From the NCBI GenBank assembly GCA_030568195.1, contig JAJLTO010000015.1, positions 372,001 through 436,000 on the forward strand: a stretch of 64,000 bases of DNA. The letters run 5' to 3'. A program made the position numbers and the translations under genes. Every line of letters begins with the position of its first letter. Position 1 is the first letter of the stretch. The stretch comes from Dipodascopsis uninucleata var. uninucleata. Its lineage: Eukaryota > Ascomycota > Lipomycetes > Lipomycetales > Lipomycetaceae. Positions 8,843 through 18,122 of this stretch are shown here, in pieces. The notes below the pieces were generated by a model. It made no database searches and had not been told where the DNA came from. It was given only the letters and a program-made list of their open reading frames with translations.

Positions 8843-11050
8843 TTAGTCAAAAAATATAGTTTTGCCGGTTGCTTCGTCAAATGTGACATCGATGACGGCC
8901 TTTCCCTCCTCATTTATACGGACATTAATTCCATCATGATCATGCCAAAACTTGGAAACAACAGTATTTGCTGTAACGTACGTGTAGCGGCCTTGCAAGC
9001 GTGTTGACAGCGGCCTCCCAAAAGAACTCGAGAAAATGACTACCACGCCGCGTCCAGTAGAAGGATTGATCTTTTCGTAGACCTCGGGATTGCCACCGAC
9101 GTTGCCTACCTTAATAATCTGAGCAGCGGTAACGTCTTCTCTAACTGCCTTATACTTGGATAAGTATAAGTGCATGCGCGCGACTCCTGCGTCAGATATG
9201 GCGTGAAGATCTCCCCAGATGCCATTCTGACCTAAAATCAGTGATGCAATATTAGCCTTCTGGGCTTCTGCGCCTGCGTCTGTGTCTTTAGCAGCGAGCA
9301 TGCTGGCGCCAATATACCGATTGTGTTCTACGTATTTGTCATCTATAGGTTCCGAATCATCCGGATAATAGTGAGTCAGAAATAAAATGGAGGGGATCCA
9401 CTTGTCATAGACAAGTGGTGTTCGGCAGATCCACGCGCGAGCGGGTCCAGGATAGAAGAACAGATTAGGATTGCGTTCCGAGGAACCTTTCTTTATCTGA
9501 GGAGGGAATGGGAAGTTGTAGTTCATATGGTATGGACCATTATTGATCAAGAAGAACTTCCCGGCGGAAAGGAAAGAGAGACCCACAAAACGAGATCCTT
9601 CTGTCACGTCAAAGTCCACAATGGCCTCAGGAATGGCCGCAGAAAGACGCTCCACAATTTTAACCATGTATAAACCAAGCTGAAAAGCATATGAATCTGC
9701 TCGGTCTCCCGCCGAGCATGACGCATCTCCATGATAATGATCCGGACTGTTGCAACCATATTGACTGATAGCATCCCACTTAAAATATGTGACCCCTAGA
9801 GTCCTTGCACGTTCAATCAACTTGTCTGCGAAATCCTCAGAATACCTGCTCACTAGACACATCTGATAAGCTTCCTCAGAGTCCCAGACTTTCTCCGGAT
9901 CTACAACTGTACCATCCCACGACATGGTACAGTCTTTATGTTCGATGTAGAGTTTACTGGATATGGCGGCAGATTTTGGCTCAAACCAAAGACCAAGACG
10001 CATACCATAGCTATTCAGTCTATTCTTCACTTCAGCCAGGCCATCAGGAAACTTATTAGTATCAACGAGCCAGTCTCCCGCAAAGCTGTACCAACCGACA
10101 TCAATTACATAGACATCAATGCCCATGGCATATGCACGATCTATGTCTCTCAAAATGAACTCCTGGTTAATCGGATCGAGATATTTGCCGCCGAACCAAT
10201 GCTTCTGCCTCTCCTGACGATTCCACGTGTTATAGAATATGTATGGACTACGACTCGCGGGATTTGGGGCCATATACTTCAGCAAAAACTCGCGGAACTC
10301 GCTCGCGAGTTGGTCTATTGTCCCATCTATAGCTGCAAAATCAAAGAATATTGAGCTAAATGGAGCTGTCGCAAGCACTTGTCCTGCAGTATAGTTTCCC
10401 TTCACAGCCTTGACTGCTAATCCACCTGAAGGATCAAGTTGGAAGCGTAGAAAACGGTCTGGATATTGGCTGCCGTGCTCATAGGATATCACAACGCTGG
10501 TGCCATTCTGTCCATGCCCAGCTATTATTGGACCCATATACGAACAACAACTATTGAATTCGCTTTCTTTTATGTCAATTTCATTTAGGGTGTAGCTGTG
10601 AACAGGCTCAAGGTACTCTGACAGCCTGATCTCCTTCGCTCCGGTTTTGCTTAGCGACACCTTTGTATAGCAAAGGTTATCACAACCTGAAGACTTTGTC
10701 AGATGTCCGCTTCCGTCAAGCAGATACTTAAACCGAATTACAGGACTGCTGGGCGCAATACGTAAGACAATAGATAGAGTTAAATGCTCGGCTCCTCTCA
10801 CGGGCCCTGAGCTCACAAGCTCATAGATGTCGCTCGAGATCTGTTCCACTAGTGGCTGAGACCATGAACTGACATTTGCAGATACCAAAGTACCATCCAC
10901 TTCAAAGTCAGGAGAGCGAAAGTAGAACACATCTTTTCCAGGAACCTCGACCGACAGAAAATGCTGAAGGTCCGTAAGAAGCCTCAACTTATACTTCAGT
11001 CGCTCTGGTAGTTTAATCTCGATGGAACCTTGCTTCTCAGATGCAGTCAT
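8843..11050 (-). CDS. GH36-like (clan GH-D) alpha-galactosidase, intracellular
   Basis: 735 residues. An N-terminal beta-sandwich-like part (about 1-260) is followed by a TIM barrel with FYNTWNRQ (272-279), YVIDVGWY, LGLWFEPK (352-359) and the nucleophile motif YFKWD (D426). The FDVTEGSRFVG segment (480-490) corresponds to the Gly-rich substrate-binding loop. GH36 enzymes hydrolyse alpha-1,6-galactosides by a retaining mechanism. No signal peptide is visible (the protein starts MTASEKQG), so it should act in the cytosol on an imported sugar, fitting the divergent MAL-type permease. Where typical GH36 enzymes have an SD acid/base motif, this protein reads LINNGPY, so specificity or chemistry may differ. 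The gene is intronless and starts at the first ATG. Other alpha-galactosyl or alpha-N-acetylgalactosaminyl activities are possible. Confidence 0.85.
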   Translation of the reverse strand: MTASEKQGSIEIKLPERLKYKLRLLTDLQHFLSVEVPGKDVFYFRSPDFEVDGTLVSANVSSWSQPLVEQISSDIYELVSSGPVRGAEHLTLSIVLRIAPSSPVIRFKYLLDGSGHLTKSSGCDNLCYTKVSLSKTGAKEIRLSEYLEPVHSYTLNEIDIKESEFNSCCSYMGPIIAGHGQNGTSVVISYEHGSQYPDRFLRFQLDPSGGLAVKAVKGNYTAGQVLATAPFSSIFFDFAAIDGTIDQLASEFREFLLKYMAPNPASRSPYIFYNTWNRQERQKHWFGGKYLDPINQEFILRDIDRAYAMGIDVYVIDVGWYSFAGDWLVDTNKFPDGLAEVKNRLNSYGMRLGLWFEPKSAAISSKLYIEHKDCTMSWDGTVVDPEKVWDSEEAYQMCLVSRYSEDFADKLIERARTLGVTYFKWDAISQYGCNSPDHYHGDASCSAGDRADSYAFQLGLYMVKIVERLSAAIPEAIVDFDVTEGSRFVGLSFLSAGKFFLINNGPYHMNYNFPFPPQIKKGSSERNPNLFFYPGPARAWICRTPLVYDKWIPSILFLTHYYPDDSEPIDDKYVEHNRYIGASMLAAKDTDAGAEAQKANIASLILGQNGIWGDLHAISDAGVARMHLYLSKYKAVREDVTAAQIIKVGNVGGNPEVYEKINPSTGRGVVVIFSSSFGRPLSTRLQGRYTYVTANTVVSKFWHDHDGINVRINEEGKAVIDVTFDEATGKTIFFD

Positions 11051-11082
11051 ATTTTCTTTAAGTCCTAATTATATGTTCGTCT

Positions 11083-11096
11083 TCTCGAGCCAATTT
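11083..11096. repeat. Direct repeat TCTCGAGCMAATTT, copy 1
   Basis: 14-base motif centred on CTCGAG, repeated at 11351-11364 with one difference (C versus A). It lies just upstream of the GH36 gene start and is a possible transcription-factor site. Confidence 0.35.
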
Positions 11097-11350
11097 GGAA
11101 ATGTACAAGGTATTTGGAGGAAATACGTGATTATAGTGCTTCAAAGCTTTATGCGACGTACCAACTACTTGTCACTGCATGACCCTTTTATAATCATCAG
11201 TCTTTCGCTTAAATCGATTACTCAAGTGCGATGTCACATTCTAAACAGCCTAATAGAATCTATTGCTTAAAATCATGATTCAGCTCAAGGAACCAATCGA
11301 TCCAGGACAAGCAATTGCAACTGCATGTTTAATAGGATGCCGTCACAGAG

Positions 11351-11364
11351 TCTCGAGCAAATTT
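11351..11364. repeat. Direct repeat TCTCGAGCMAATTT, copy 2
   Basis: Second copy of the 14-base motif, 268 bp from the first, in the same divergent promoter. Confidence 0.35.
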
Positions 11365-12166
11365 AGCGTAGTTGGTAAGCAGTAGAGTTAGGTAAACCGT
11401 CCATATAAAGAAAAGCAAACAATATTTCCATCCCCGCAATTTTCTCTTTTAGCTGAAACATCATATTTATCCGCAATTTAAGCTGCAATATGACTATCCT
11501 CGTGGGAGTCATCCTCCTCATCGGCATGGAAAAATAATGACGGTATTTAATACCTTACTATGGTTTTTATGTAGGTATAAGAAGACAAGCAGACATTCGA
11601 CAAGAAATCTGCCCTGATTTTGGTCACTTACAGAGGTATCAATACATTGCCGGTACAAGACTCATCTAAATCTATACATAGAATACATGGATCAAGGCAA
11701 ACACTGGACACTATGAAAATAGATATTTCGCGATTTATAATTACAATTGTAACCCCACAAAAATAGCTCTAGCTAGCAAAAGTGATTCCTGTTACCTCAT
11801 CTCATATGCCATTATGAGAAACTTATTTAACCGTGTTCGCCAGTATACTTCACCGTCTACCCGCATTTTACCAAACTGATCTGGACAGTGTCTAACATAT
11901 ATTATTCTCTGTCTCACTCGCTGTATAGACGTGGGGGGGCAATGTTTTGACACGAGGAGCTCAGAAAAGCTTCATAATGCGTCATAAGATATCGAAATAT
12001 AAATATCCGCGAACACGATCATACTACTGCGCTCTCAATCATATAAATCTCAACATATCTTCCAACGAAAGAAGTATCCAAATAGTATACTGATAGTATC
12101 AACAATCACGTCCACAAATTGTCGGTAAGTGGATTAATATATGCTATCATCAACTATACAGACACG

Positions 12167-13825
12167 ATGACGGATATTCAACTTGAACCAACTAAACTTG
12201 ATCTTTTGCACGTAGAAGATGACACAACCCTAGATAAAGAAACCAGTAAGTATACTGGCCATAAAATGCTAGAGGAGGCTAAGAAGGCAGCAGAGCGTGA
12301 ACATGCACTTGGAATAGTCGATGCTCTTAAGGCTTATCCTTATGCTGTGTTGTGGTCGTTCATTGTGTCTATGACTATTATCATGGAAGGATATGACACC
12401 AATCTTATAGGAAACTTTTTTGCCTACCCACAGTTCAAAGAATATTACGGAAATTATTATCCAGGTCTCGGACGAGAAGTGTCTGGCCCTTGGCAGGTAG
12501 CTCTTACCGATGCACAAAGTATCGGTACCTTTTTTGGTGTACTTATCAACGGATATGCCAGCAAGCAGTTTGGTCACAAGAAAGTATTGCTGGTATCTCT
12601 AGTATTGATGATAGCATTTGTGTTTTTGACTGTATTTGCTCCGAGTGTGGAAGTTCTGTTCGTTGGCCAGTTACTTTGTGGGTTCCCTTGGGGGGTATTT
12701 GCGACGATCGGCCCTGCTTACGCATCAGAGGTATGTCCTCTGGCGCTTAGAGGGTATTTGACTAGTTATATCAATCTTTGCTTTGCAACCGGACAACTCA
12801 TTAGCGCTGGAGTTCTCTATGGATGTAAAGACATAGACAATGAGTGGTCATTCAGAATTCCATTTGCTGTGCAGTGGGCTTGGCCAGCACCGCTCATAGT
12901 TATTCTTTACTTTGCTCCTGATTCTCCCTGGTGGCTCGTAAGAAAAAATAGACTTGCCGATGCAGAGAAGGCTATGCGAAGACTGTGTGCAAAAAATTCA
13001 CCGACGTCCCCTGAGCAGATGATAGCTCTAATAGTCCATACGAACAATCTTGAACTCCAGCTAGAGACGGGTGACTCGTACTTCGATTGTTTCAAGGGAA
13101 CCGACTTACGACGAACTGAAATCAGCTGTGTTTCTTTCGCCGGTCAGGTACTAGCTGGCTCTCAATTCGCGTATAGTCCGACATACTTTTTTGAGCAAGC
13201 AGGCATGGATACATCTCAGGCCTATAAGATGAACATAGGAGGTACAGCTTTAGCTTTCTTCGGAACCTGTTTGTCATGGATATTCATGACTTTCCTTGGC
13301 CGACGCACAATATATATAAGCGGTATGGCTGCAATGTCTACGCTTCTGATCGTAGTAGGATTTCTTTCTCTTGCACCTGAGTCTAACAGCTCAGCCCTGT
13401 GGGGTCAAGCGGCATTGACTGTACTTTGGCTTTTCAGTTTCTCCATGAGTGTTGGACCTGTTGGTTGGGCAATTCCTAGTGAGACTTCATCCACTCGATT
13501 GCGACAAAAGACTGTCTGTCTGGCTCGAAACGCGTACTATATTTCCTCTATCATTGCAGGTGTTCTTAGTCCGTATATGATAAACCCGACAGAGTGGAAT
13601 TGGAAAGGAAAGACGGGCTTTTTCTGGGGTGGCTCTGCTTTTTTGACTACTGTTTGGGCGTACTTCCGCTTGCCGGAAACCAAAGGGCGCACATTTGCAG
13701 AGCTTGATGTCCTTTTCGAAAAGCGTGTCCCAGCAAGAAAGTTCAGATCATATGCCGTAAACGCGTACTTAGATGAAATTGATGAAATAATTAAGCAGGA
13801 CGATACAGAAAACACACCTGTATGA
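12167..13825 (+). CDS. MAL-type alpha-glucoside/alpha-galactoside:H+ symporter (MFS)
   Basis: 552 residues from the first ATG at 12167; the open frame extends to 12119 without an ATG. The pattern is that of yeast maltose/general alpha-glucoside permeases: MEGYDTNLIGNFFAYPQFK in TM1, PWQVALTDAQSIGT before TM2, CGFPWGVFATIGPAYASEV in TM4, PDSPWWLVRK before the central loop, GRRTIYISG, and PETKGRTFAELD at the C terminus. These permeases import disaccharides with protons across the plasma membrane. Lying divergent from a cytosolic alpha-galactosidase, it probably brings in that enzyme's substrate (melibiose, raffinose or galactinol type); this is inferred from position. No intron is needed. Confidence 0.92.
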   Translation: MTDIQLEPTKLDLLHVEDDTTLDKETSKYTGHKMLEEAKKAAEREHALGIVDALKAYPYAVLWSFIVSMTIIMEGYDTNLIGNFFAYPQFKEYYGNYYPGLGREVSGPWQVALTDAQSIGTFFGVLINGYASKQFGHKKVLLVSLVLMIAFVFLTVFAPSVEVLFVGQLLCGFPWGVFATIGPAYASEVCPLALRGYLTSYINLCFATGQLISAGVLYGCKDIDNEWSFRIPFAVQWAWPAPLIVILYFAPDSPWWLVRKNRLADAEKAMRRLCAKNSPTSPEQMIALIVHTNNLELQLETGDSYFDCFKGTDLRRTEISCVSFAGQVLAGSQFAYSPTYFFEQAGMDTSQAYKMNIGGTALAFFGTCLSWIFMTFLGRRTIYISGMAAMSTLLIVVGFLSLAPESNSSALWGQAALTVLWLFSFSMSVGPVGWAIPSETSSTRLRQKTVCLARNAYYISSIIAGVLSPYMINPTEWNWKGKTGFFWGGSAFLTTVWAYFRLPETKGRTFAELDVLFEKRVPARKFRSYAVNAYLDEIDEIIKQDDTENTPV

Positions 13826-14189
13826 TAGCCTCCTTACTTTCTAGCTCGACACTGCCGATATTTTATGTTAAGTATCCATTTACAGAGCAAGCATTGATAA
13901 TGGGTTAGGTGTATAACTTGTACTGCGTGTACAATGAGACATCACGGAGACATCCCAATATGATACCTCCGAGAAACAGGAACATGCTATAATGTACTTA
14001 CAAGTCACAATTCTAATGATGCATTAATTATAACATATATTTTCTCTTCATTCATTGCTCTATAAATAAAACTAAATAAAGCCTATTTGCAGCTGTTCAT
14101 CCAAAGCCGCTGCTACTCAGTATCATGGCCACGTGTAATGAGTAATGATCCCACATATTTTAGTTATGTTACTATAAATCTTTAATTCT
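13826..14189. other. Convergent 3' region
   Basis: 364 bp between the 3' ends of the MAL-type permease and the Gfo/Idh gene. It is AT-rich, with no gene or repeat recognised. Confidence 0.6.
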
Positions 14190-15227
14190 TCAGTAGAGCT
14201 TGACTTCAGCGATCTTCTTGCCGCGTAAGCTTTCCATAAGAGCAGATCCGATGGAGACTGCCTTAGCAGCATCCTTTAGGTTGAAGTTTGGTGCTTTATC
14301 TTCAAGAATCCAATCACGGAAAGCCTCAATCTCAAGCTTGAAAGCGTATCCAAAGATCTCCATGTGGGAAGCTGGACCTTCCATACGAGTACCATTCTCA
14401 TCGGAAATTTCAAGACTAATCAAGCGTGGCTCGCCGTTAATAAGGAGACGGCCCTTAGTTCCGATGACCTCAGTCATAGAGTGGTGACCATGGCGATTAT
14501 CACGACTACCATAGACGTTCATGATAACATCGGACTCCTTGAAAGTGATAATTCCCATACCATCGTCAACATCGCCGAAGGCCTTAAACTCCGGGAAGAC
14601 GTTAGTTGTACCAGTACCGTAGGCAGTGTCAGGAGTCTTGTCCTTGCCAATAAGGTAGAGACAGGCATCAATGTCGTGGATACAGCAGTCAACAAATATA
14701 CCTCCAGAGGTAGCAATGTACTTCATCATGAAGTCATTGCGAGCATAGAGGTCAGTAGTTTGAGATCGGATCGTCATAACCTCACCGATATCGCCATTGG
14801 CGATGCGCTTGCGGGCCTCGACGTATGGCTTTGCATAGCGACGAGGGAAGCCACAGCAAACCTTGAGATGTGGATACTTAAGAGTCTCGTAGTAAAGCTC
14901 CCATGCGTCGACAGCATTGGAGCAGATAGGCTTCTCGCAGAAGACGTGCTTGTTCTGCTTGAGAGCCGCCTTGACCTGCTGTGCATGGAGAGCACTTGGG
15001 GTGACAATGAGAACAGCGTCGAAGACATCAGATTTGATGAACTCGTCGTAATCCTCAAAAGTAGCAATACCCTCTACATTGTTCTTAGCCCATTCGAGTT
15101 CAGACTTGACGACAGAGCAGACAGCTGTGACCTGGATAAATCTGGTATCGATCATGTTCTCTACATGGATTTGACCCATGCGACCGCATCCAGCGATACC
15201 CATTCGAAGTATTTTTGATCCCGTCAT
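14190..15227 (-). CDS. Gfo/Idh/MocA oxidoreductase, inositol 2-dehydrogenase-like (IolG type)
   Basis: 345 residues. The N terminus has GIAGCGRMGQIHVENM (GxGxxG, about residues 10-25), followed by the EKPICSN loop (about 98-104), where the Lys is a conserved catalytic residue, and GGIFVDCCIHDID with the active-site Asp/His pair. The family oxidises cyclitols or sugars with NAD(P). The closest pattern I recognise is myo-inositol 2-dehydrogenase/D-chiro-inositol 3-dehydrogenase, but substrate calls in this family are unreliable. It acts in the cytosol and has no intron. Codon choice is visibly biased to C/G-ending codons (ATC, GTC, AAG) compared with its neighbours, which suggests high expression and also produces a long antisense open frame. 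It is convergent with the MAL-type permease; if galactinol-like compounds are imported and split, inositol would be the next substrate. Confidence 0.85.
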   Translation of the reverse strand: MTGSKILRMGIAGCGRMGQIHVENMIDTRFIQVTAVCSVVKSELEWAKNNVEGIATFEDYDEFIKSDVFDAVLIVTPSALHAQQVKAALKQNKHVFCEKPICSNAVDAWELYYETLKYPHLKVCCGFPRRYAKPYVEARKRIANGDIGEVMTIRSQTTDLYARNDFMMKYIATSGGIFVDCCIHDIDACLYLIGKDKTPDTAYGTGTTNVFPEFKAFGDVDDGMGIITFKESDVIMNVYGSRDNRHGHHSMTEVIGTKGRLLINGEPRLISLEISDENGTRMEGPASHMEIFGYAFKLEIEAFRDWILEDKAPNFNLKDAAKAVSIGSALMESLRGKKIAEVKLY

Positions 15228-16130
15228 TTTGTATAGTGAAATTGTGCCTCCTGTGCTTCACTGTGATCTGACTGCCTTCTGCTTTGTTTCTATTAATCTG
15301 GCGATTCAATGCCCATTTATATTACAGCTTTCTAGTATCCTGGTATGTTACTGCTCTGCTATATAATAAGCGTGCCCAACTTTTTCCGTGCGCTTCTTTT
15401 GGGTTTTCCGAATGTAAGAGTGTATGATAAGCTTTTATTCTGCTACAAACCTTATTTGTCCGGAGAGTCCATAATCGTAACTGCCATGTGAAGCCGTAGA
15501 AACCTCTATCGACCCGGGGGAGCTTCAGAATTGGGCTTCAACAGTAAAGAAGCAGCTGGTTCTTGTTTGGCGCGCAGTATAACAGCAGGCGCTTAACCCC
15601 GCTTTATATTGTCTATGGCGTCGACAATACTAATAGTCAACTACCGGCGGAGATGTGCCTGTATCGAGAAGTCTAACCCTAATCGCTCCAGGGTGATCTG
15701 CTATAATGTGGAGAAGATACTTGTTATTGTACCCTAGAGGCACTTACGAATCTACGGTACAGGAAAGCCATTGCAAGAGTTTTGCATGTGCTATAGATAC
15801 GAGACCCTGTGGAATGGTAGGTGAGACGCGGAGTGTCCAAGTGGCAGTTAGAGAACACTTGTCATAAAACTAGGTGTATTTGTAGATTGCATATGCGAGG
15901 ACCGGTATGTGTATTTTTTTGTATATAGCGAACTGCACGCTTATTTATTTGCATATAAATAATATATAGGTATATAAGCACAGACATACATTTATCAGTA
16001 CGTTTATGCCATATACTGGTATGTGGATACAGCTACACATTTGCGCCATATATCCATATTTAAAATGTGTACATCATTTATTAATAAGAAAGTGTAAATA
16101 CTACCAAACCCCGGACCAGTATAGTAATTT
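15228..16130. promoter_or_regulatory. Promoter of the Gfo/Idh gene and 3' flank of the Dal5-type gene
   Basis: About 0.9 kb without a supported gene. The part next to the Gfo/Idh start is richer in C/G. No CGG-N7-CCG element was found by eye. Confidence 0.5.
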
Positions 16131-18122
16131 TTAGTGCGCAAAACGGAAGTCAAGGCGTTTGTTGCCTTCATCAGTAGTCGTGGATATGTAAGCCAGACGC
16201 TCTTCGATAGTCATGCGCTTCCATTTTGCATCTCTTTGCTTGTTCCTGTATATGTAATAGAATTTCGTACCCAAGTATATAACCAAATTCATGCAGTTGA
16301 TTGCAATCAGCACGCTATTACCGCGTCGATATAAAGGCTTATCGTCAGCTCGATAAATATTGTTCGATATAATACCGCCGAGCTGACAGAACATATTGTA
16401 CATGGCGGCAGACACAGTTCGCGTGCGCACACTATTAGAGTTGCGAGATGTCCACCCGACCTGAATTGCATGTGCTATGTTTGAGAGTTAGTAAATCCAC
16501 TGTTAAGCAGGCACATTACTATATACATTGGATATCGGTGCTTACTGTATGGACCACAGAGGATCAATGTTGTGACGATATATTTGGCCCACTTGCTCGT
16601 AGATTCTGAAAATGTTCGAAGAGGAATCAACAAAACCAACACCCAAACCTGGCACATGAGCCCGTGGTAGCTTCGTTCATTGAACCTTTGTGACATATAC
16701 GAAACTATAAGAAGCTTTGAAAGTAAAATAATGGTTATATTAGTCAGGTACAGATCAGATATTAGGCTAATTGGTGTCGGATAACTTACAAAGACAAGAT
16801 GCAATACCTGGTAAGGTAGTCCCATAAGTGTTGTTTGAAAAGTACTGAATCCTAGCGAACGCAATGTAAGAGTCAGATAGTTGCTCTCTGGTGTAGACGG
16901 GATAGTGAAGGTAAGACCAATTATGTAGATTGGCCATAGATCATAGTCCGTGACTGATTTCCAGAACATTTTCCAGTCAATAGCCTGACGATTGTGCATG
17001 TCGCCCTTGGAAGGATCATCGCGCAGAGCACGATTGACAATCAACTTTTCTTCTTTTTCATTAAACCATCCATTTCTTCCTCTGAACCACGACTTTGTGG
17101 CCGTGGGACTGGCTGGCAAGTAAAGGAAAGCAAAAATTCCAATCAAAGCTGTAACGGCGCCTTCAATCATGAACAACCACTGCCAGCCCGCTCGTCCTCC
17201 CACGCCTCTCATGTGAAGAATTCCAAAAGCCATAAACGATGACACGATATCCGCTAGGGTCATTGCTGTCCAGAAATATGCTAGACGTACAGGTAACTCG
17301 ATTGCAGTATAAAAGTACGAGAGATACAAGCACACATCTGCAATGAATCCACCTTGTAGAGCACCAAGCAGAGCACGGGTCACGTAGAAAGAGGCCTTGC
17401 TATCAATTGCGAATTGTGCCATAGATACTGCACTCCATGCTATAATCTATTAAATTATCATTAGGATATATCATCTCAATACCAGACAGATCAACTGACA
17501 TACCTGGATAGGAATCCAAACATCAGCTCCTAGTTTCTTGCTGACCAATTGAGAAGGAACTTCTGCCACCAAGAAGCAAAGCTTGAAAATAGTGTTTCCG
17601 TTGTTATAATCATTAGTGCTAAGTTTGAGATCGTCAAGCATGTTATCTGCCAGAGCTTGTGAAAGATTTCCTCGATCTATCTCAAGTGCCATGAACATAA
17701 TACAAACCCAGATCATAATTCGAACATCTATCTTTCTCACGACAGACTAGATAGTCAAAATCTTTGTTAGTCGACTTTAAACTAATTTGAGTGAGCTTGT
17801 AGCTAAGACATACTATTTCTTCACGCCATGTCCATCTCTCCTTAGGATCAAACCTATGCAGGTTCTCATATTTCGGATGTGGTTGATACAGCTGAGCCTT
17901 GTCTGGGTCATCGAAGACAGAGGGCTGCGTAGCAATTGAATCAAGATCTCTATCACTTGGACCTTTATTCCAGAAGTAATAAGAGCCAGGAGTATCTGCA
18001 GAAAGCTGTGGCCAGTAATCTGGGATATTAAGGTCTAGAGCACTTTCTGAGCTACCTGAGCTGTCCCTTTTCTCAAGGACTTCCAACTTTATAGACTCCG
18101 TCTTGAACTTTTCGTCGACCAT
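16131..18122 (-). CDS. Dal5-family (anion:cation symporter) permease, five exons
   Basis: Proposed exons, in coding order, are 18122-17814, 17746-17504, 17446-16790, 16714-16546 and 16474-16131 (573 residues; introns of 67, 57, 75 and 71 nt). Splicing restores the family sequence across every junction: [10 protein letters not shown] after exon 1, [39 protein letters not shown] and [24 protein letters not shown]. The C-terminal block ([28 protein letters not shown]) is typical of allantoate, nicotinate, pantothenate and vitamin H permeases. The hydrophilic N terminus is about 105 residues, long for the family but usual in yeast members. It should be a plasma-membrane organic-anion/H+ symporter with unknown substrate. 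The third intron is a multiple of three without a stop, so a retained form would add 25 residues. Confidence 0.9.

Larger units (their letters stand above)
11051..12166. promoter_or_regulatory. Divergent promoter, GH36-like gene / MAL-type permease
   Basis: 1.1 kb shared between two divergent starts. It contains two copies of TCTCGAGC(C/A)AATTT at 11083-11096 and 11351-11364 (one mismatch), and a seven-G run near 11934. The CGG-N7-CCG element of the left cluster was not found here, so these two genes are probably under a different regulator. Confidence 0.5.

Noticed and set aside
14364-15218. 284-codon open frame on the + strand opposite the Gfo/Idh gene
   Set aside because: It is antisense to a well-conserved gene with C/G-ending codon bias, which creates long antisense open frames. 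Its translation has no family motif.
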